Positions 1 through 9,727 are shown, counted from the first letter of the stretch. The stretch: 64,000 nucleotides of DNA from Macrococcoides animalis (GCF_047425875.1 NZ_CP179727.1:2294001-2358000), one strand, 5' to 3'. The notes: generated by a model not told the origin, from the letters alone. A program made the numbers and translations.

Positions 1-599
1 TGCGTTGTATTAATGATGATGTTTCTAGGCAAATGCGTGAGACGATTGATCAAGCAAAATCAAATGGTGATTCTATCGGTGGTGAAGTACAGGTCATTGT
101 TCAAAATGTACCTGTTGGATTAGGAAGTTATGTACATTACGATCGAAAGTTAGATGGTAAAGTTGCGCAATCAGTTATCAGTATCAATGCGTTTAAAGCA
201 GTATCATTTGGCGCTGGATATGATATGAAACATTTACCTGGAAGCAAAGTTCAAGATCCAATTGTCTATGGGGCTTCAGGTTATTATCGTTTATCTAATC
301 AACTCGGTGGATTTGAAGGTGGTATGACAAATGGTATGCCAATAATTGTGAATGCAGTTATGAAACCAATTCCAACATTATATAAGCCTCTTGATTCGGT
401 AGATATAAATACTAAAGAACCGTATAAAGCTTCAATAGAACGCAGTGATAGTTGTGCTGTTCCAGCAGCCTCTATTGTGTGTGAACATGCAGTAGCTTTT
501 GAAATAGCAAAAGAAATATTGGAAGAATTTCAATCGAATGATTTAGCTCAGTTACAAGATAATATTGAACGTCATAAAGCTTACATAAAGGAGTTCTAA
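1..599 (+). CDS. aroC: chorismate synthase, 3' part (partial)
   Basis: C-terminal half of chorismate synthase, which converts EPSP to chorismate in the last shikimate step. The frame is open to the window edge, so the gene begins upstream; the ATG at 33 is internal. Diagnostic residues are the family motif GDSIGGEV followed by GLGSYVHYDRKLD, then the FEGGMTNGMP segment that helps form the FMN/EPSP site and the R-S-D-S-C-A-V-P-A-A stretch near the end. It is followed with no gap by aroB, whose ATG directly follows this stop, so the two are probably co-transcribed and translationally linked. Confidence 0.95.
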   Translation, partial: RCINDDVSRQMRETIDQAKSNGDSIGGEVQVIVQNVPVGLGSYVHYDRKLDGKVAQSVISINAFKAVSFGAGYDMKHLPGSKVQDPIVYGASGYYRLSNQLGGFEGGMTNGMPIIVNAVMKPIPTLYKPLDSVDINTKEPYKASIERSDSCAVPAASIVCEHAVAFEIAKEILEEFQSNDLAQLQDNIERHKAYIKEF

Positions 600-1724
600 A
601 TGAAACTCACGACAAATTATCAATCCGATCGATTCGTAAAAAATTATGATATTACAGTTGTAGAAAATGCATTAGCACTTGAACACGATTTTAGTCAGTA
701 TCATCAATGCTTCGCTTTAATAGATAGAAAAGTTTATAGATTAAATCAAAAAAAAGTTGATGCATTTTTAAAAAGATATGATGTGGAAAAAATAATGATT
801 CCGTCTGGCGAAGCTGTAAAAACGATGCACAATTTTGAATTGATTGTGGAACTATTACTCGAAAAAAATATTAAACGTAATGATTGTTTAATAGCAATCG
901 GTGGTGGCGCGACAGGTGACTTCACTGGATATGTTGCAGCAAGTGTATTACGTGGTATTGCATTCATACAAGTACCGACAACTATTCTTGCACATGATGC
1001 AGCCATTGGAGGAAAAACAGGTATCAATTCTAGGCGTGGCAAGAACTTAATCGGTGCATTTAAACGTCCAGATCAAGTGATTTATGATATCGCGTTTCTT
1101 GATACATTAAGTGAAATGGAACAATTAAGTGGATTTGCAGAAATTGTAAAACATGCATTTCTGAACGGATATTACGATGTTAATATAAATAATAGAATTG
1201 TTAATCAAGATTTAGAACGTTTAATGCAAGATTTTACATCTATTCATGACTTAAAAGATAAAAATAAATTACAAGCTTGGATTACTTATGGTATTCGAAC
1301 GAAGTTGAATGTTGTTGAATGTGATGAACTTGAAAGTGGCATACGAAAGTTTTTAAACTTCGGTCATACTTTAGGTCATGCATTAGAATTTACACATAAA
1401 TTACCACACGGTATTGCTGTGATGCACGGGATGATGTTTTCGCTTGTTTTAAGTGGATATGAGGATAAGGTTGTTTTAGCATATTATCAATGGTTTAAGC
1501 AACTTGGCTATCCGGTAGTTGAAGTTAAATTGTTTGAACAATATTTTGAATTACTGCAAAAAGATAAGAAAAATGAAAGTGAATACATTAGCTTTGTAGT
1601 AATGCAACACCATACTGGCAACTTAAAAGATGTGTTTCATATGCAATCATTTAATCAAGATACTTTGAAACAAAAATTTGAGCATTGGGTTAACATATTA
1701 AGGAGTTGTTACAATGAAGTGTAA
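600..1724 (+). CDS. aroB: 3-dehydroquinate synthase
   Basis: Converts DAHP to 3-dehydroquinate, the second shikimate step; NAD+ and a divalent metal are cofactors. Visible motifs are the dinucleotide-binding GGGATGD at about residue 101, HDAAIGGKTGIN at about 132, the metal-ligand region FAEIVKHAF, and GHTLGHALE followed by PHGIAVMHGM. At 374 aa it is slightly longer than the usual 350-365. The start is set by a GGAG ribosome site lying in the end of aroC. Its last 11 bases overlap aroA, so aroC-aroB-aroA form a tight operon. Confidence 0.96.
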   Translation: MKLTTNYQSDRFVKNYDITVVENALALEHDFSQYHQCFALIDRKVYRLNQKKVDAFLKRYDVEKIMIPSGEAVKTMHNFELIVELLLEKNIKRNDCLIAIGGGATGDFTGYVAASVLRGIAFIQVPTTILAHDAAIGGKTGINSRRGKNLIGAFKRPDQVIYDIAFLDTLSEMEQLSGFAEIVKHAFLNGYYDVNINNRIVNQDLERLMQDFTSIHDLKDKNKLQAWITYGIRTKLNVVECDELESGIRKFLNFGHTLGHALEFTHKLPHGIAVMHGMMFSLVLSGYEDKVVLAYYQWFKQLGYPVVEVKLFEQYFELLQKDKKNESEYISFVVMQHHTGNLKDVFHMQSFNQDTLKQKFEHWVNILRSCYNEV

Positions 1725-3018
1725 TGGATTAATCGGTGAAATTATTGTGCCAGGAGACAAATCAATCACACATCGTGCCATCATATTAGGGAGTTTATCT
1801 ACGGGGAAGATGAATATTATTGATCCTTTATTAGGAGAAGATTGTATCAGTACAATTAATATTTTTCGTCATTTAGGTGTCGATATTCAAATTGATGAAG
1901 CACGTCGTAAAATAAATATTGATTCAAAAGGCTATCGTAATTTTAAGGAACCCACACAAGTGTTGGATACAGGAAATTCAGGAACGACGACACGATTATT
2001 GTCTGGTGTGCTTGCAGGTTTGCCATTTATGACAGTAATGAGTGGAGATCACACAATAGCTAAAAGACCGATGGATCGCGTGATAAATCCGTTACGTTTA
2101 ATGGGTGTTGATATAATAGGGAGTAAAAATAACAATCATACACCACTCGTTATTAATAGTAGACGAAATCAAGTTGAGATTGATGGTGTGACATATGATA
2201 TGCCAGTAAAAAGTGCACAAGTGAAGTCGGCCATTTTGTTTGCGGGGTTGTATGCAAAAGACGATGTATTGGTTAAAGAACAAGTGACATCTAGAAACCA
2301 TACAGAGTTGATGTTTCAACAATTTGGTGTAGATATAGGCGTACGAGATGGTTATATTCATTTACCGAAACAATCTATTAATAAGTTAATGACGACAGAT
2401 TTACAAGTACCTGGAGATATTTCATCAGCAGCATTTTTTATTGTAGCAGGTTTAATCATTCCAAATAGTCATATAGTTATTAAAAATGTAGGTACGAATG
2501 TCACTCGTTCAGGTATTATTGAAGTTGTTCAAGCAATGGGTGGTCAGATTACGTTATCATCTGAAAGTAACGGAGCTGAGCCTATTTCTAATATTGAAGT
2601 CAAATATACGGATACTCTAGTTGCAACAGATGTATTTGGTGATATGATACCTACATTGATAGATGAAATTCCTATCATTGCATTACTCATGACTCAAGCT
2701 GTAGGCAAGAGTATTATTCGTGACGCTGAGGAGCTCAGAGTAAAAGAAACAAACCGTATAGACAAGGTAGTTGAAAGTATGAACCAACTTGGCTATCATT
2801 TAGAAGCTACAAAAGATGGAATGATTGTGTATGGGCAGGAAAAAACTACAATGCAGAATCAGCAATTTTCAACGTTTCATGACCACCGTATAGGAATGTT
2901 ACTTGCTGTGGCGAATTTATTAGAAGATAAAGAGATGGTTATTAATCACTTTGAAGCCGTAAACGTTTCATATCCTACATTTATGAATGATTTAAGAAAA
3001 TTACAAGGAGGGCACTAA
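1714..3018 (+). CDS. aroA: 3-phosphoshikimate 1-carboxyvinyltransferase (EPSP synthase)
   Basis: Joins shikimate-3-phosphate and PEP to give EPSP. The 434-aa length is normal for the family. Family signatures are the N-terminal PGDKSITHRAIILGSL, the LDTGNSGTTTRLLSG loop at about residues 84-98, and RVKETNRI near residue 343. The ATG at 1714 lies inside the aroB end and is preceded by AGGAG. The stop overlaps the start of the following TPR gene by one base (taATG), the usual Bacillus/Staphylococcus arrangement. Confidence 0.96.
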   Translation: MKCNGLIGEIIVPGDKSITHRAIILGSLSTGKMNIIDPLLGEDCISTINIFRHLGVDIQIDEARRKINIDSKGYRNFKEPTQVLDTGNSGTTTRLLSGVLAGLPFMTVMSGDHTIAKRPMDRVINPLRLMGVDIIGSKNNNHTPLVINSRRNQVEIDGVTYDMPVKSAQVKSAILFAGLYAKDDVLVKEQVTSRNHTELMFQQFGVDIGVRDGYIHLPKQSINKLMTTDLQVPGDISSAAFFIVAGLIIPNSHIVIKNVGTNVTRSGIIEVVQAMGGQITLSSESNGAEPISNIEVKYTDTLVATDVFGDMIPTLIDEIPIIALLMTQAVGKSIIRDAEELRVKETNRIDKVVESMNQLGYHLEATKDGMIVYGQEKTTMQNQQFSTFHDHRIGMLLAVANLLEDKEMVINHFEAVNVSYPTFMNDLRKLQGGH

Positions 3019-4232
3019 TGGATATTTATCAAATAATTGACCAAATCCATCTGCAAAATTTAGAAAACTTAGACGTGTCAGTGGAAAGTGCTTTATTTAC
3101 TGAAGACCATGATGCATTGTTCCAACTAGGTGATACATTACTACAATATGGATTAAATCCACAAGGACTGAAAGTATTTACTAGGCTATTTGAATTATAC
3201 CCGGAAGAACCAGACGTGATGGCTTATTATATTGAATGTTTAATCGATGACAACCAGCACGACAAAGCAATAGAAGTATTGCATAATACACCACTTTCGG
3301 TTGAGCGTTTAATGTTAGAAGCAGATATTTATCAACAACAAGATATGTTTGAAGTTGCAATTGAAAAAGTGAAACAGGCATATACGATGTCGAGTGAAGA
3401 TCCAATTATTATCTTCGCTTTAGCAGAATTATATTACTTTGATGGACAATATCTACCTGCAGCGAGAAGTTACGAATATTTAATCAATAATGGTATAGAT
3501 CGTGTCAACAATGTAAATATACAATCACGTATTGCAGATTGTGTATTACAATCAGGAGATTATGAAGAAGCAGTTGAACATTACGAAAAAATGGACGACA
3601 AAGATTTACTCAGTGATGATTATTTCAAAATGGCAATAAGTTATCAAAAAGCTGACCGTATTGAACTTAGTATCCAAACATTACAAACATTGTTAGACAA
3701 AGATCCTGATTATATGCAAGCTTATTTATTGCTTGTTAACTTATTAGAAAGTGAACGTAAATATAACGATGCGATTCTTGTCGGTCAAAAAGGTTTAAGT
3801 TTAAATGAGTTTTATAAAGAGTTATTAGTTGATACTGGACGCATAATGATAAAAATGCATAATGAAAAAGGTGTTGAGTACTTAATTCAAGCATTAACGA
3901 TTGACCCTTCTTATGTTGAAGTGGGGCTATTACTTGCTGATTATTATCGAGAAGAGGAAGCTTATGAAGAACTTGTGAAGTTATTTACATATATCGATGA
4001 AGAAGATTTAGATCCTACTGTGATGTGGCATTTAGCATATAGCTATCAGCAACTAGAAAAAGATAAAGAAGCAAGTCATTTCTATGCTGAAAGTTATAAC
4101 GTGTTGAAAGAAAACCTAGCTTTCCTTACTGATTACTATAACTATGCACGTGAAATTGCCAACACTAAACTTGCGGAACAATTATTTGCACTGATGCAAC
4201 AAATTAATCCGAATGCGGATATTGATGCATAA
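3018..4232 (+). CDS. ypiA: tetratricopeptide-repeat protein, YpiA family
   Basis: A 404-aa cytoplasmic protein built almost wholly of TPR-like helical repeats, for example LADYYREEEAYEELVKLF and MAISYQKADRIELSIQTL. It has no signal peptide or membrane segment. Such repeats mediate protein-protein contacts; the partner is not shown by the sequence. Its place between aroA and a UPF0302 gene is the same as B. subtilis ypiA. It is translationally coupled on both sides by one-base overlaps. Function is otherwise unknown. Confidence 0.85.
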   Translation: MDIYQIIDQIHLQNLENLDVSVESALFTEDHDALFQLGDTLLQYGLNPQGLKVFTRLFELYPEEPDVMAYYIECLIDDNQHDKAIEVLHNTPLSVERLMLEADIYQQQDMFEVAIEKVKQAYTMSSEDPIIIFALAELYYFDGQYLPAARSYEYLINNGIDRVNNVNIQSRIADCVLQSGDYEEAVEHYEKMDDKDLLSDDYFKMAISYQKADRIELSIQTLQTLLDKDPDYMQAYLLLVNLLESERKYNDAILVGQKGLSLNEFYKELLVDTGRIMIKMHNEKGVEYLIQALTIDPSYVEVGLLLADYYREEEAYEELVKLFTYIDEEDLDPTVMWHLAYSYQQLEKDKEASHFYAESYNVLKENLAFLTDYYNYAREIANTKLAEQLFALMQQINPNADIDA

Positions 4233-4789
4233 TGAATCACGATATGATTGAAACTCGCAGTGCCTTTATTAAGTATTTGCTCCATCAATATGATATTCAT
4301 GATAAAAATACTGTATGGTTACTCAATTTAATCAAAGATAAAGACAATATATTAGAACAGTTACAATTTAAAAAGACAACACACTTAAGTGACCAATTAA
4401 TTATTTTTAAAAATTTTAAAGTACATTTAATCTTAAGTCACGGCATTTATACTGATAGTGATGTTATTTTTCATTATCTGCTTAAAAATGAACATCGCTT
4501 ATACGTCAATATATTATTTAGTGATATGAAGTACGACACAATTTGTCAGCAAGAACTGATGCATCAAATCAATTTTTTAGTGATGGACGAACATGATTTA
4601 CGACTTGAATATATTGAAACGAAGATTGATTTGTATGAATTATTGACACATCAAAGATTATTTCAATACATAATTGATCAAATCATTTTAGCTATTGAAG
4701 ATACATTAATCACTAAAAATGAAAGTAGATTTGCTGCTTTATCGCAATTGAAAATAGATTTGGAGGAGAAGCGGAGCCATGTTATTTAA
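4232..4789 (+). CDS. ypiB: UPF0302 protein YpiB
   Basis: A 185-aa soluble protein with mixed helix/strand composition and the acidic/hydrophobic pattern of the UPF0302 (YpiB) family. It is assigned mainly from length and position between a TPR gene and a DUF2487 gene upstream of qcrABC. The start codon overlaps the TPR stop (taATGA), and the end overlaps the next ORF by 11 bases. No catalytic motif can be pointed to, and the role is unknown. Confidence 0.75.
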   Translation: MNHDMIETRSAFIKYLLHQYDIHDKNTVWLLNLIKDKDNILEQLQFKKTTHLSDQLIIFKNFKVHLILSHGIYTDSDVIFHYLLKNEHRLYVNILFSDMKYDTICQQELMHQINFLVMDEHDLRLEYIETKIDLYELLTHQRLFQYIIDQIILAIEDTLITKNESRFAALSQLKIDLEEKRSHVI

Positions 4790-5204
4790 TCATCAAGATT
4801 TAAAAACATTACAAAATGAATTGGAATATATAGATACTGCCATTGTACCAGTAATTCCTGTAGATTATTCAAAGCACTTAATGGATATCGCAGATAACTA
4901 TGAAATGATTCAATATGTAACGATGGGTGTTGAACAACAATTTAAAGGAAGATTACTTGTGTTACCTCCATTACAAGTTATAGATGATACAATGTTAATT
5001 GATACAGTAGAGTCACAATTGATAACATTTGGTTTTAAAAATTTAGTATTTGTTACACCCCAAAAATTTAATTTAGAAAAAGATAATGTTCATAAGATAA
5101 ATATTTTACCCCTTGAAACGCTTGATAATGAGATGAAACAAGCGTTTGTTCAAGATAATATAAAAGCTTTAATGAAAACAATCGTTTTACTTTGGAATAA
5201 ATAA
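4779..5204 (+). CDS. ypiF: DUF2487 protein YpiF
   Basis: A 141-aa cytoplasmic protein. Position directly before the qcr operon and length match YpiF (DUF2487) of B. subtilis. The ATG at 4779 is preceded by GGAGGAGAAG within the ypiB end. It closes the aro-ypi operon, since a separate promoter follows before qcrA. No function can be read from the sequence. Confidence 0.7.
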   Translation: MLFNHQDLKTLQNELEYIDTAIVPVIPVDYSKHLMDIADNYEMIQYVTMGVEQQFKGRLLVLPPLQVIDDTMLIDTVESQLITFGFKNLVFVTPQKFNLEKDNVHKINILPLETLDNEMKQAFVQDNIKALMKTIVLLWNK

Positions 5205-5237
5205 TGATAAATTTAGTACATAAATTGTGACATCTTA

Positions 5238-5266
5238 TTGACCAAGCTACTTTTATAAGCTAAAAT
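5238..5266 (+). promoter_or_regulatory. sigma-A type promoter of qcrABC
   Basis: A -35 box TTGACC (5238-5243), 17-nt spacer and -10 box TAAAAT (5261-5266) lie in the 119-bp gap before qcrA. A strong ribosome site (GAGGGGGG) follows just before the qcrA ATG at 5324. This separates the respiratory operon from the upstream ypi genes. Confidence 0.7.
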
Positions 5267-5323
5267 TGATATGTCCTAGTATATTTTATATTAAAGAATC
5301 GCGTTTAGAGGGGGGAAAATTAA

Positions 5324-5827
5324 ATGAGCCAACGTGTCACAAGACGCCAATTTTTAAACTATTCCCTTATGGGAGTTGGATCATTTATGGCTGCTGGTAT
5401 GGTATTACCAATGGGGCGTTTCGCACTTGATCCTGTATTCAAATCTGGAGAAGCAGGAGATATGATTACGACAAGTCTTAAAGTTTCGGAAATTACTGAA
5501 GAACCAACGAAAGTTGATTTCAAGTACGAACAAAAAGATGCATGGTATACCAGTGAAGTAACAGATTTTGCTTGGGTTTTTAAAGAAGGAGAAAACATTG
5601 TCGCAATGTCTCCAGTTTGTAAGCACTTAGGTTGTACAGTAACTTGGAATGGAGATAAATCTAATCCAAATCAATTCTTCTGTCCATGTCATAATGGTCG
5701 TTATGAGAAGAATGGAGCAAACGTTCCTGGTACACCACCACTTGGGCCATTAGATCAGTATGAAACTGGCGATAAAGGTGGAATGCTTACAATCGGTAAA
5801 AAACATCCAAATAAATTAGTGAAATAG
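5324..5827 (+). CDS. qcrA: menaquinol:cytochrome c reductase Rieske iron-sulfur subunit
   Basis: Rieske [2Fe-2S] protein of the bc-type complex that passes electrons from menaquinol to cytochrome c. The N-terminus has a twin-arginine-like start (TRRQFL) and one hydrophobic segment at about residues 13-30, so the cluster domain is held on the outer face of the membrane. Both cluster motifs are present: CKHLGC at about residue 99 and CPCHNG at about 124, giving the two Cys and two His ligands. It is first in the qcrABC operon, 11 bp before qcrB. Confidence 0.95.
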   Translation: MSQRVTRRQFLNYSLMGVGSFMAAGMVLPMGRFALDPVFKSGEAGDMITTSLKVSEITEEPTKVDFKYEQKDAWYTSEVTDFAWVFKEGENIVAMSPVCKHLGCTVTWNGDKSNPNQFFCPCHNGRYEKNGANVPGTPPLGPLDQYETGDKGGMLTIGKKHPNKLVK

Positions 5828-5838
5828 GAGGGTAAAAA

Positions 5839-6513
5839 ATGATCGATAAAATCTATGATTGGGTCGACGACAGACTTGATATTACACCAATCTGGCGCGA
5901 TATCGCAGATCATGAGGTGCCTGAGCATGTAAACCCTGCTTATCACTTTTCTGCATTCGTATATTGTTTTGGTGGATTAACATTTTTCATTACTGTAATT
6001 CAAGTATTATCGGGTATGTTCTTAACAATGTATTACGTACCAGATATTGTTAACGCTTGGAAATCAGTTTATTATTTACAACATGATGTAGCGGCAGGAG
6101 TTATCGTACGTGGTATGCATCACTGGGGTGCAAGTTTAGTAGTAGTAATGATGTTCTTACATACGCTTCGTGTATTCTTTACAGGTAGTTATAAACAGCC
6201 ACGTGAATTAAACTGGTTAGTTGGGGTATTAATTTTCTTCGTAATGTTAGGATTATCTTTCACAGGTTACTTATTGCCTTGGGATATGAAAGCATTATTT
6301 GCAACAAAAGTAGGTTTACAAATTGCAGAATCAGTGCCGTTTATTGGACCATGGGTTAAGACTTTATTAGCTGGTGATCCGCAAATTGTTGGTGCACAAA
6401 CATTAACGCGATTCTTCGCTATTCATGTGTTCTTCTTACCTGCATGTTTATTCGCGTTGTTAGCAGCTCACTTTATCATGATCAGAAAACAAGGTATTTC
6501 GGGGCCACTATAA
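5839..6513 (+). CDS. qcrB: menaquinol:cytochrome c reductase cytochrome b subunit
   Basis: A 224-aa cytochrome b6-type subunit with four predicted membrane helices. The haem-binding histidine pairs are in the helix with RGMHHWGASLVVVMMFLH and in the later segment RFFAIHVFFLPACLFALLAAHF. The GYLLPWD motif lies between them. It corresponds to the b6 half of cytochrome b; the C-terminal half is fused to QcrC downstream, as in other Firmicutes. The ribosome site is GGAGGG. Confidence 0.95.
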   Translation: MIDKIYDWVDDRLDITPIWRDIADHEVPEHVNPAYHFSAFVYCFGGLTFFITVIQVLSGMFLTMYYVPDIVNAWKSVYYLQHDVAAGVIVRGMHHWGASLVVVMMFLHTLRVFFTGSYKQPRELNWLVGVLIFFVMLGLSFTGYLLPWDMKALFATKVGLQIAESVPFIGPWVKTLLAGDPQIVGAQTLTRFFAIHVFFLPACLFALLAAHFIMIRKQGISGPL

Positions 6514-6545
6514 ACACGAATATACTATAAAAGGAGGTAATATAG

Positions 6546-7334
6546 ATGCATCGCGGTAAAGGGATGAAGTTTGTTGGTGACTCACGTATTAAATCATATG
6601 AGAAACCAAAGTTAAATCGAGATTATTCAGAATTTCCAGGTAAAACAGAAAGTTTCTGGCCTGATTTCTTATTAAAAGAATGGATGACTGGTGCTGTATT
6701 CTTAGTAGCATATTTATGTTTAACGGTTGCACACCCATCACCACTTGAACGTGTAGCGGATCCATCAGATACAGGTTATACACCATTACCTGACTGGTAT
6801 TTCTTATTCTTATATCAAATATTAAAATACACTTATGCATCAGGTCCATTTAACACATTTGGTGCAATTGTAATGCCTGGTATTGCTTTCGGAGCTTTAA
6901 TGTTAGCACCGTGGTTAGATAGAGGTCCAGAAAGAAAATGGACAAAACGTCCTCTAGCTTCTGGATTTATGTTATTAGCTGTTGCTATCATTTTCTATAC
7001 GACTTGGGAATCTTCACATTATCACGACTGGAAACAACAAGCTGCACAAGGTAAAATTGTTTTCACAAACTTAGATAAAAAAGATCCAACTTATGAGAAG
7101 ATTATTAAATCAAACTGTACAAGTTGTCACGGTGGTGAATTAACTGGAGGATCTGGTCCTAACCTAGTTAAATCACAATTACCTGCAGCAGGCGTTGAAG
7201 GATTTGTTGAAAAAGGTGCTGGTGCAATGCCATCATTTAAAGATACTTTAACTAAAGAACAAATTAAAGAAGTAGGTAAATTCATCGAAGGTTTAGAAGA
7301 AACTGATGAGAGTGGAAAACCTATTAAGAAATAA
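6546..7334 (+). CDS. qcrC: menaquinol:cytochrome c reductase, fused subunit IV and cytochrome c
   Basis: A 262-aa fusion. The N-terminal part has about three membrane helices and the PDWYF motif of cytochrome b subunit IV, part of the quinol-oxidising site. The C-terminal part is a class I cytochrome c domain with haem-binding CTSCH near residue 191 and a likely axial Met in GAMPSF. This b/c fusion is typical of Firmicute bc complexes. The ribosome site is AAGGAGG. A strong terminator follows, ending the qcr operon. Confidence 0.95.
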   Translation: MHRGKGMKFVGDSRIKSYEKPKLNRDYSEFPGKTESFWPDFLLKEWMTGAVFLVAYLCLTVAHPSPLERVADPSDTGYTPLPDWYFLFLYQILKYTYASGPFNTFGAIVMPGIAFGALMLAPWLDRGPERKWTKRPLASGFMLLAVAIIFYTTWESSHYHDWKQQAAQGKIVFTNLDKKDPTYEKIIKSNCTSCHGGELTGGSGPNLVKSQLPAAGVEGFVEKGAGAMPSFKDTLTKEQIKEVGKFIEGLEETDESGKPIKK

Positions 7335-7340
7335 TAACTA

Positions 7341-7373
7341 AAGAATCATCACAAGGATGATTCTTTTTTTTTT
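7341..7373 (+). terminator. intrinsic terminator after qcrC
   Basis: A perfect 10-bp stem (AAGAATCATC paired with GATGATTCTT) is followed by a run of at least nine T. It lies immediately after qcrC and before ypjA. Confidence 0.88.
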
Positions 7374-7383
7374 GAGGTGACGT

Positions 7384-7968
7384 ATGATTGAACAGTTCTA
7401 TTATTGGATACAAAATAAAGTATTTTTAATCGTCATTATTATGTGTAATTTGTTAGGTACATTATACGGATACTATTGGTATACGGGGCAACTTGAAGAA
7501 ACTAAATGGTACTTTATACCTTTTGTACCCGATAGCCCAACAGCAACCTTATTTTTAATCATTGCTTTAACTGCAATTATTCTAAAAAAACATTTTCCGT
7601 TATTTGAATGTTTAGCTTTTATAACGCTAATTAAATATGGTGTTTGGGCAGTTGTTATGAATATTTTTACCTTTATAGAGATGGATGAAGTTACTGTAAT
7701 TGGCTTAATGTTATGTATGTCACATAGTATTATGGCAATTCAAGCATTAATGTTCTTTCCATTATTTAAAATTAAATTAAAACATGTTTTAATTACTGCA
7801 ATATGGGTATTTCATAATGACGTAATTGATTACGTTTATATGCAATATCCTGTGTACAGTATGCTAAATCAATATATACAGCACATCGGTTACTTTTCTT
7901 TTTGGTTGTCTGTATTTTGTTTTGCATTTTTACTTTACTTTATGAGAGAAGATATAACATTTGATTAA
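7384..7968 (+). CDS. ypjA: DUF1405 integral membrane protein YpjA
   Basis: A 194-aa protein with about six hydrophobic segments. Family features are the YGYYWYTGQL loop near residues 28-37, the PFVPDSPTATLFL segment, and HNDVIDYVYMQYP in a later loop. The same gene follows qcrC in Bacillus. The ribosome site is TGAGGTGA. Its function is unknown; it is predicted to be in the cytoplasmic membrane. Confidence 0.85.
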   Translation: MIEQFYYWIQNKVFLIVIIMCNLLGTLYGYYWYTGQLEETKWYFIPFVPDSPTATLFLIIALTAIILKKHFPLFECLAFITLIKYGVWAVVMNIFTFIEMDEVTVIGLMLCMSHSIMAIQALMFFPLFKIKLKHVLITAIWVFHNDVIDYVYMQYPVYSMLNQYIQHIGYFSFWLSVFCFAFLLYFMREDITFD

Positions 7969-8022
7969 TTTTGACCTTTTTAATAAAATAAAGTTAATCT
8001 AATTTAAGGAGGAAATACATTT

Positions 8023-8718
8023 ATGAGTTATATACTGTATTTTATTATTATCATGTTAGTACCGATGTATTTTCAATATAAAGTGAAATCAACTTATAAT
8101 AAGTATAGTCGTGTACGTTCAACAAGTGGCAAGACTGGTCAACAGGTTGCTGAAGAAATTTTAGCAGCAAATGGTATTACGGATGTAAGAGTTATTGAAG
8201 GAGAAGGTTTCTTATCAGATCACTATGATCCTAATAAGAAAGTAGTAGTATTAAGCCCTTCTAACTTTAGACAACCAAGTGTAGCTGGAACAGCAATTGC
8301 AGCGCATGAAGTTGGACATGCTATCCAACATGCAACAGGTTATAGTATGTTAAAGGTGCGTAGTGCATTGGTGCCATTAGCAAATTTAGGTACAACATTT
8401 AGTTATATGTTAATTATGATTGGAGCTGTACTTACAGGCATGAGCCAACAGGGTGGGGGCATTGGAACAATGGCTATTTGGGCTGGTGTTGCATTAATGT
8501 CATTTGCCGTTTTATTCTCAATTGTTACTTTGCCTGTCGAATTTGATGCAAGTAAAAGAGCAATGAATCAAATCGAAGCTTTGCATATAGTAAATGAAGA
8601 AGAATATCGTCATGCGAAAAGCGTTTTATCTGCAGCAGCGATGACTTACGTTGCGGCAACAGCAGTTGCTGTAGCAGAATTCCTAAGATTCTTTATGATG
8701 GCGAGAAATTCTGATTAA
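8023..8718 (+). CDS. neutral zinc metallopeptidase, YugP/Zn_peptidase_2 family
   Basis: A 231-aa membrane-associated metallopeptidase. The zinc motif HEVGH, extended to HEVGHAIQHATGY, lies at about residues 95-107. The N-terminal hydrophobic segment (residues 2-17) and two more at about 125-180 anchor it in the membrane. PVEFDASKRA is a conserved family motif, and its Asp or Glu may supply a third ligand. The ribosome site is AAGGAGGAAA. The substrate is unknown. A strong bidirectional terminator follows. Confidence 0.9.
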   Translation: MSYILYFIIIMLVPMYFQYKVKSTYNKYSRVRSTSGKTGQQVAEEILAANGITDVRVIEGEGFLSDHYDPNKKVVVLSPSNFRQPSVAGTAIAAHEVGHAIQHATGYSMLKVRSALVPLANLGTTFSYMLIMIGAVLTGMSQQGGGIGTMAIWAGVALMSFAVLFSIVTLPVEFDASKRAMNQIEALHIVNEEEYRHAKSVLSAAAMTYVAATAVAVAEFLRFFMMARNSD

Positions 8719-8749
8719 TTAAATACAAGAACTAATGGACAACAAACAA

Positions 8750-8804
8750 AAACCGACGCAAGTTATAAATCAATATTTGATTTATAACTTGCGTCGGTTT
8801 TATC
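8750..8804. terminator. strong bidirectional terminator
   Basis: A near-perfect inverted repeat of about 24 bp per arm, with core GACGCAAGTTATAAATCA and a 3-nt loop, has A and T tracts on the two sides. It separates the convergent metallopeptidase (+) and YitT (-) genes. Confidence 0.92.
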
Positions 8805-8848
8805 TTTTTAGTCAAATGATATATATGTTTGAAGTCTTTTTCAAGCAA

Positions 8849-9727
8849 TTATCTTTCGATTGGTTTCTTAAACTCATCCAGCGTAAATCCCTCTCCTAAT
8901 ACATCATGAACGTCGATTAATGATACGAAAGCATGAGGATCGATGCTGTTGATTAGTTGTTTCAATCGGGTTAGCTCATTTCGTGGTACAACACAATAAA
9001 CTATGGGTCTTTCTGCTTTTGAATAATGACCACTTGCAGAAATTAATGTCACACCGCGTTCTAAGACTTTGCTGATTTCGTCGGAAAGTGCTTCATGATG
9101 TTCAGAGATAATCATTGCTCCACGAGCAGAATATCCGGAGTCTTGAATCATATCAATTACACGGGCACCCACAAACACACAGACGAGTGTGTACATTGTA
9201 ATGCGATAATCACCTATTGTTATATAAGTTGCTAAAATAACTAAACAGTCAAAAGCAAACATTGTTCTTCCCATAGGTACTTCAAAATACTTCTTCATTA
9301 ATCGGGCTAGGATATCAACACCCCCCGTAGTACCACCAAATCTAAAGATGATCCCAAGTCCAACACCGATAAATACACCTCCAAATAAACTAGCTAAAAG
9401 GAGGTCATCTTTTAGATTAATATGTAAAGGATATTTTTCGCATATTGCTAAAAATAACGATACACTTAAAGTACCGATTAACGTATAGATAAAAGAAAGT
9501 TTACCAAGTAACTTATAGCCTACAAAGAATAATGGAATATTGAAAATCAAATTCATTAAAGCAGGGCTAAACTGAAATAAATGATATAATATTAAAGCGA
9601 TACCTGTAAATCCACCTTCAGTTAATTCATTTGACATATTGAAATTGACAATACCAAAACTGAAGATAAATGCACCAATTAAAATCATAATAATATTGAT
9701 TATTTTAATTTTAGCAGTTGTTTGCAT
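8849..9727 (-). CDS. YitT family membrane protein (DUF161/DUF2179)
   Basis: A 292-aa protein with five to six hydrophobic segments in the first ~175 residues (YitT_membrane, e.g. GVGLGIIFRFGGTTGGVDIL), then a soluble C-terminal DUF2179 domain of about 80 residues ending SLIDVHDVLGEGF. It is the only reverse-strand gene in the left flank. Its start faces the MazG gene across a 60-bp divergent intergenic region that should hold both promoters. The transported substrate, if any, is unknown. Confidence 0.85.
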   Translation of the reverse strand: MQTTAKIKIINIIMILIGAFIFSFGIVNFNMSNELTEGGFTGIALILYHLFQFSPALMNLIFNIPLFFVGYKLLGKLSFIYTLIGTLSVSLFLAICEKYPLHINLKDDLLLASLFGGVFIGVGLGIIFRFGGTTGGVDILARLMKKYFEVPMGRTMFAFDCLVILATYITIGDYRITMYTLVCVFVGARVIDMIQDSGYSARGAMIISEHHEALSDEISKVLERGVTLISASGHYSKAERPIVYCVVPRNELTRLKQLINSIDPHAFVSLIDVHDVLGEGFTLDEFKKPIER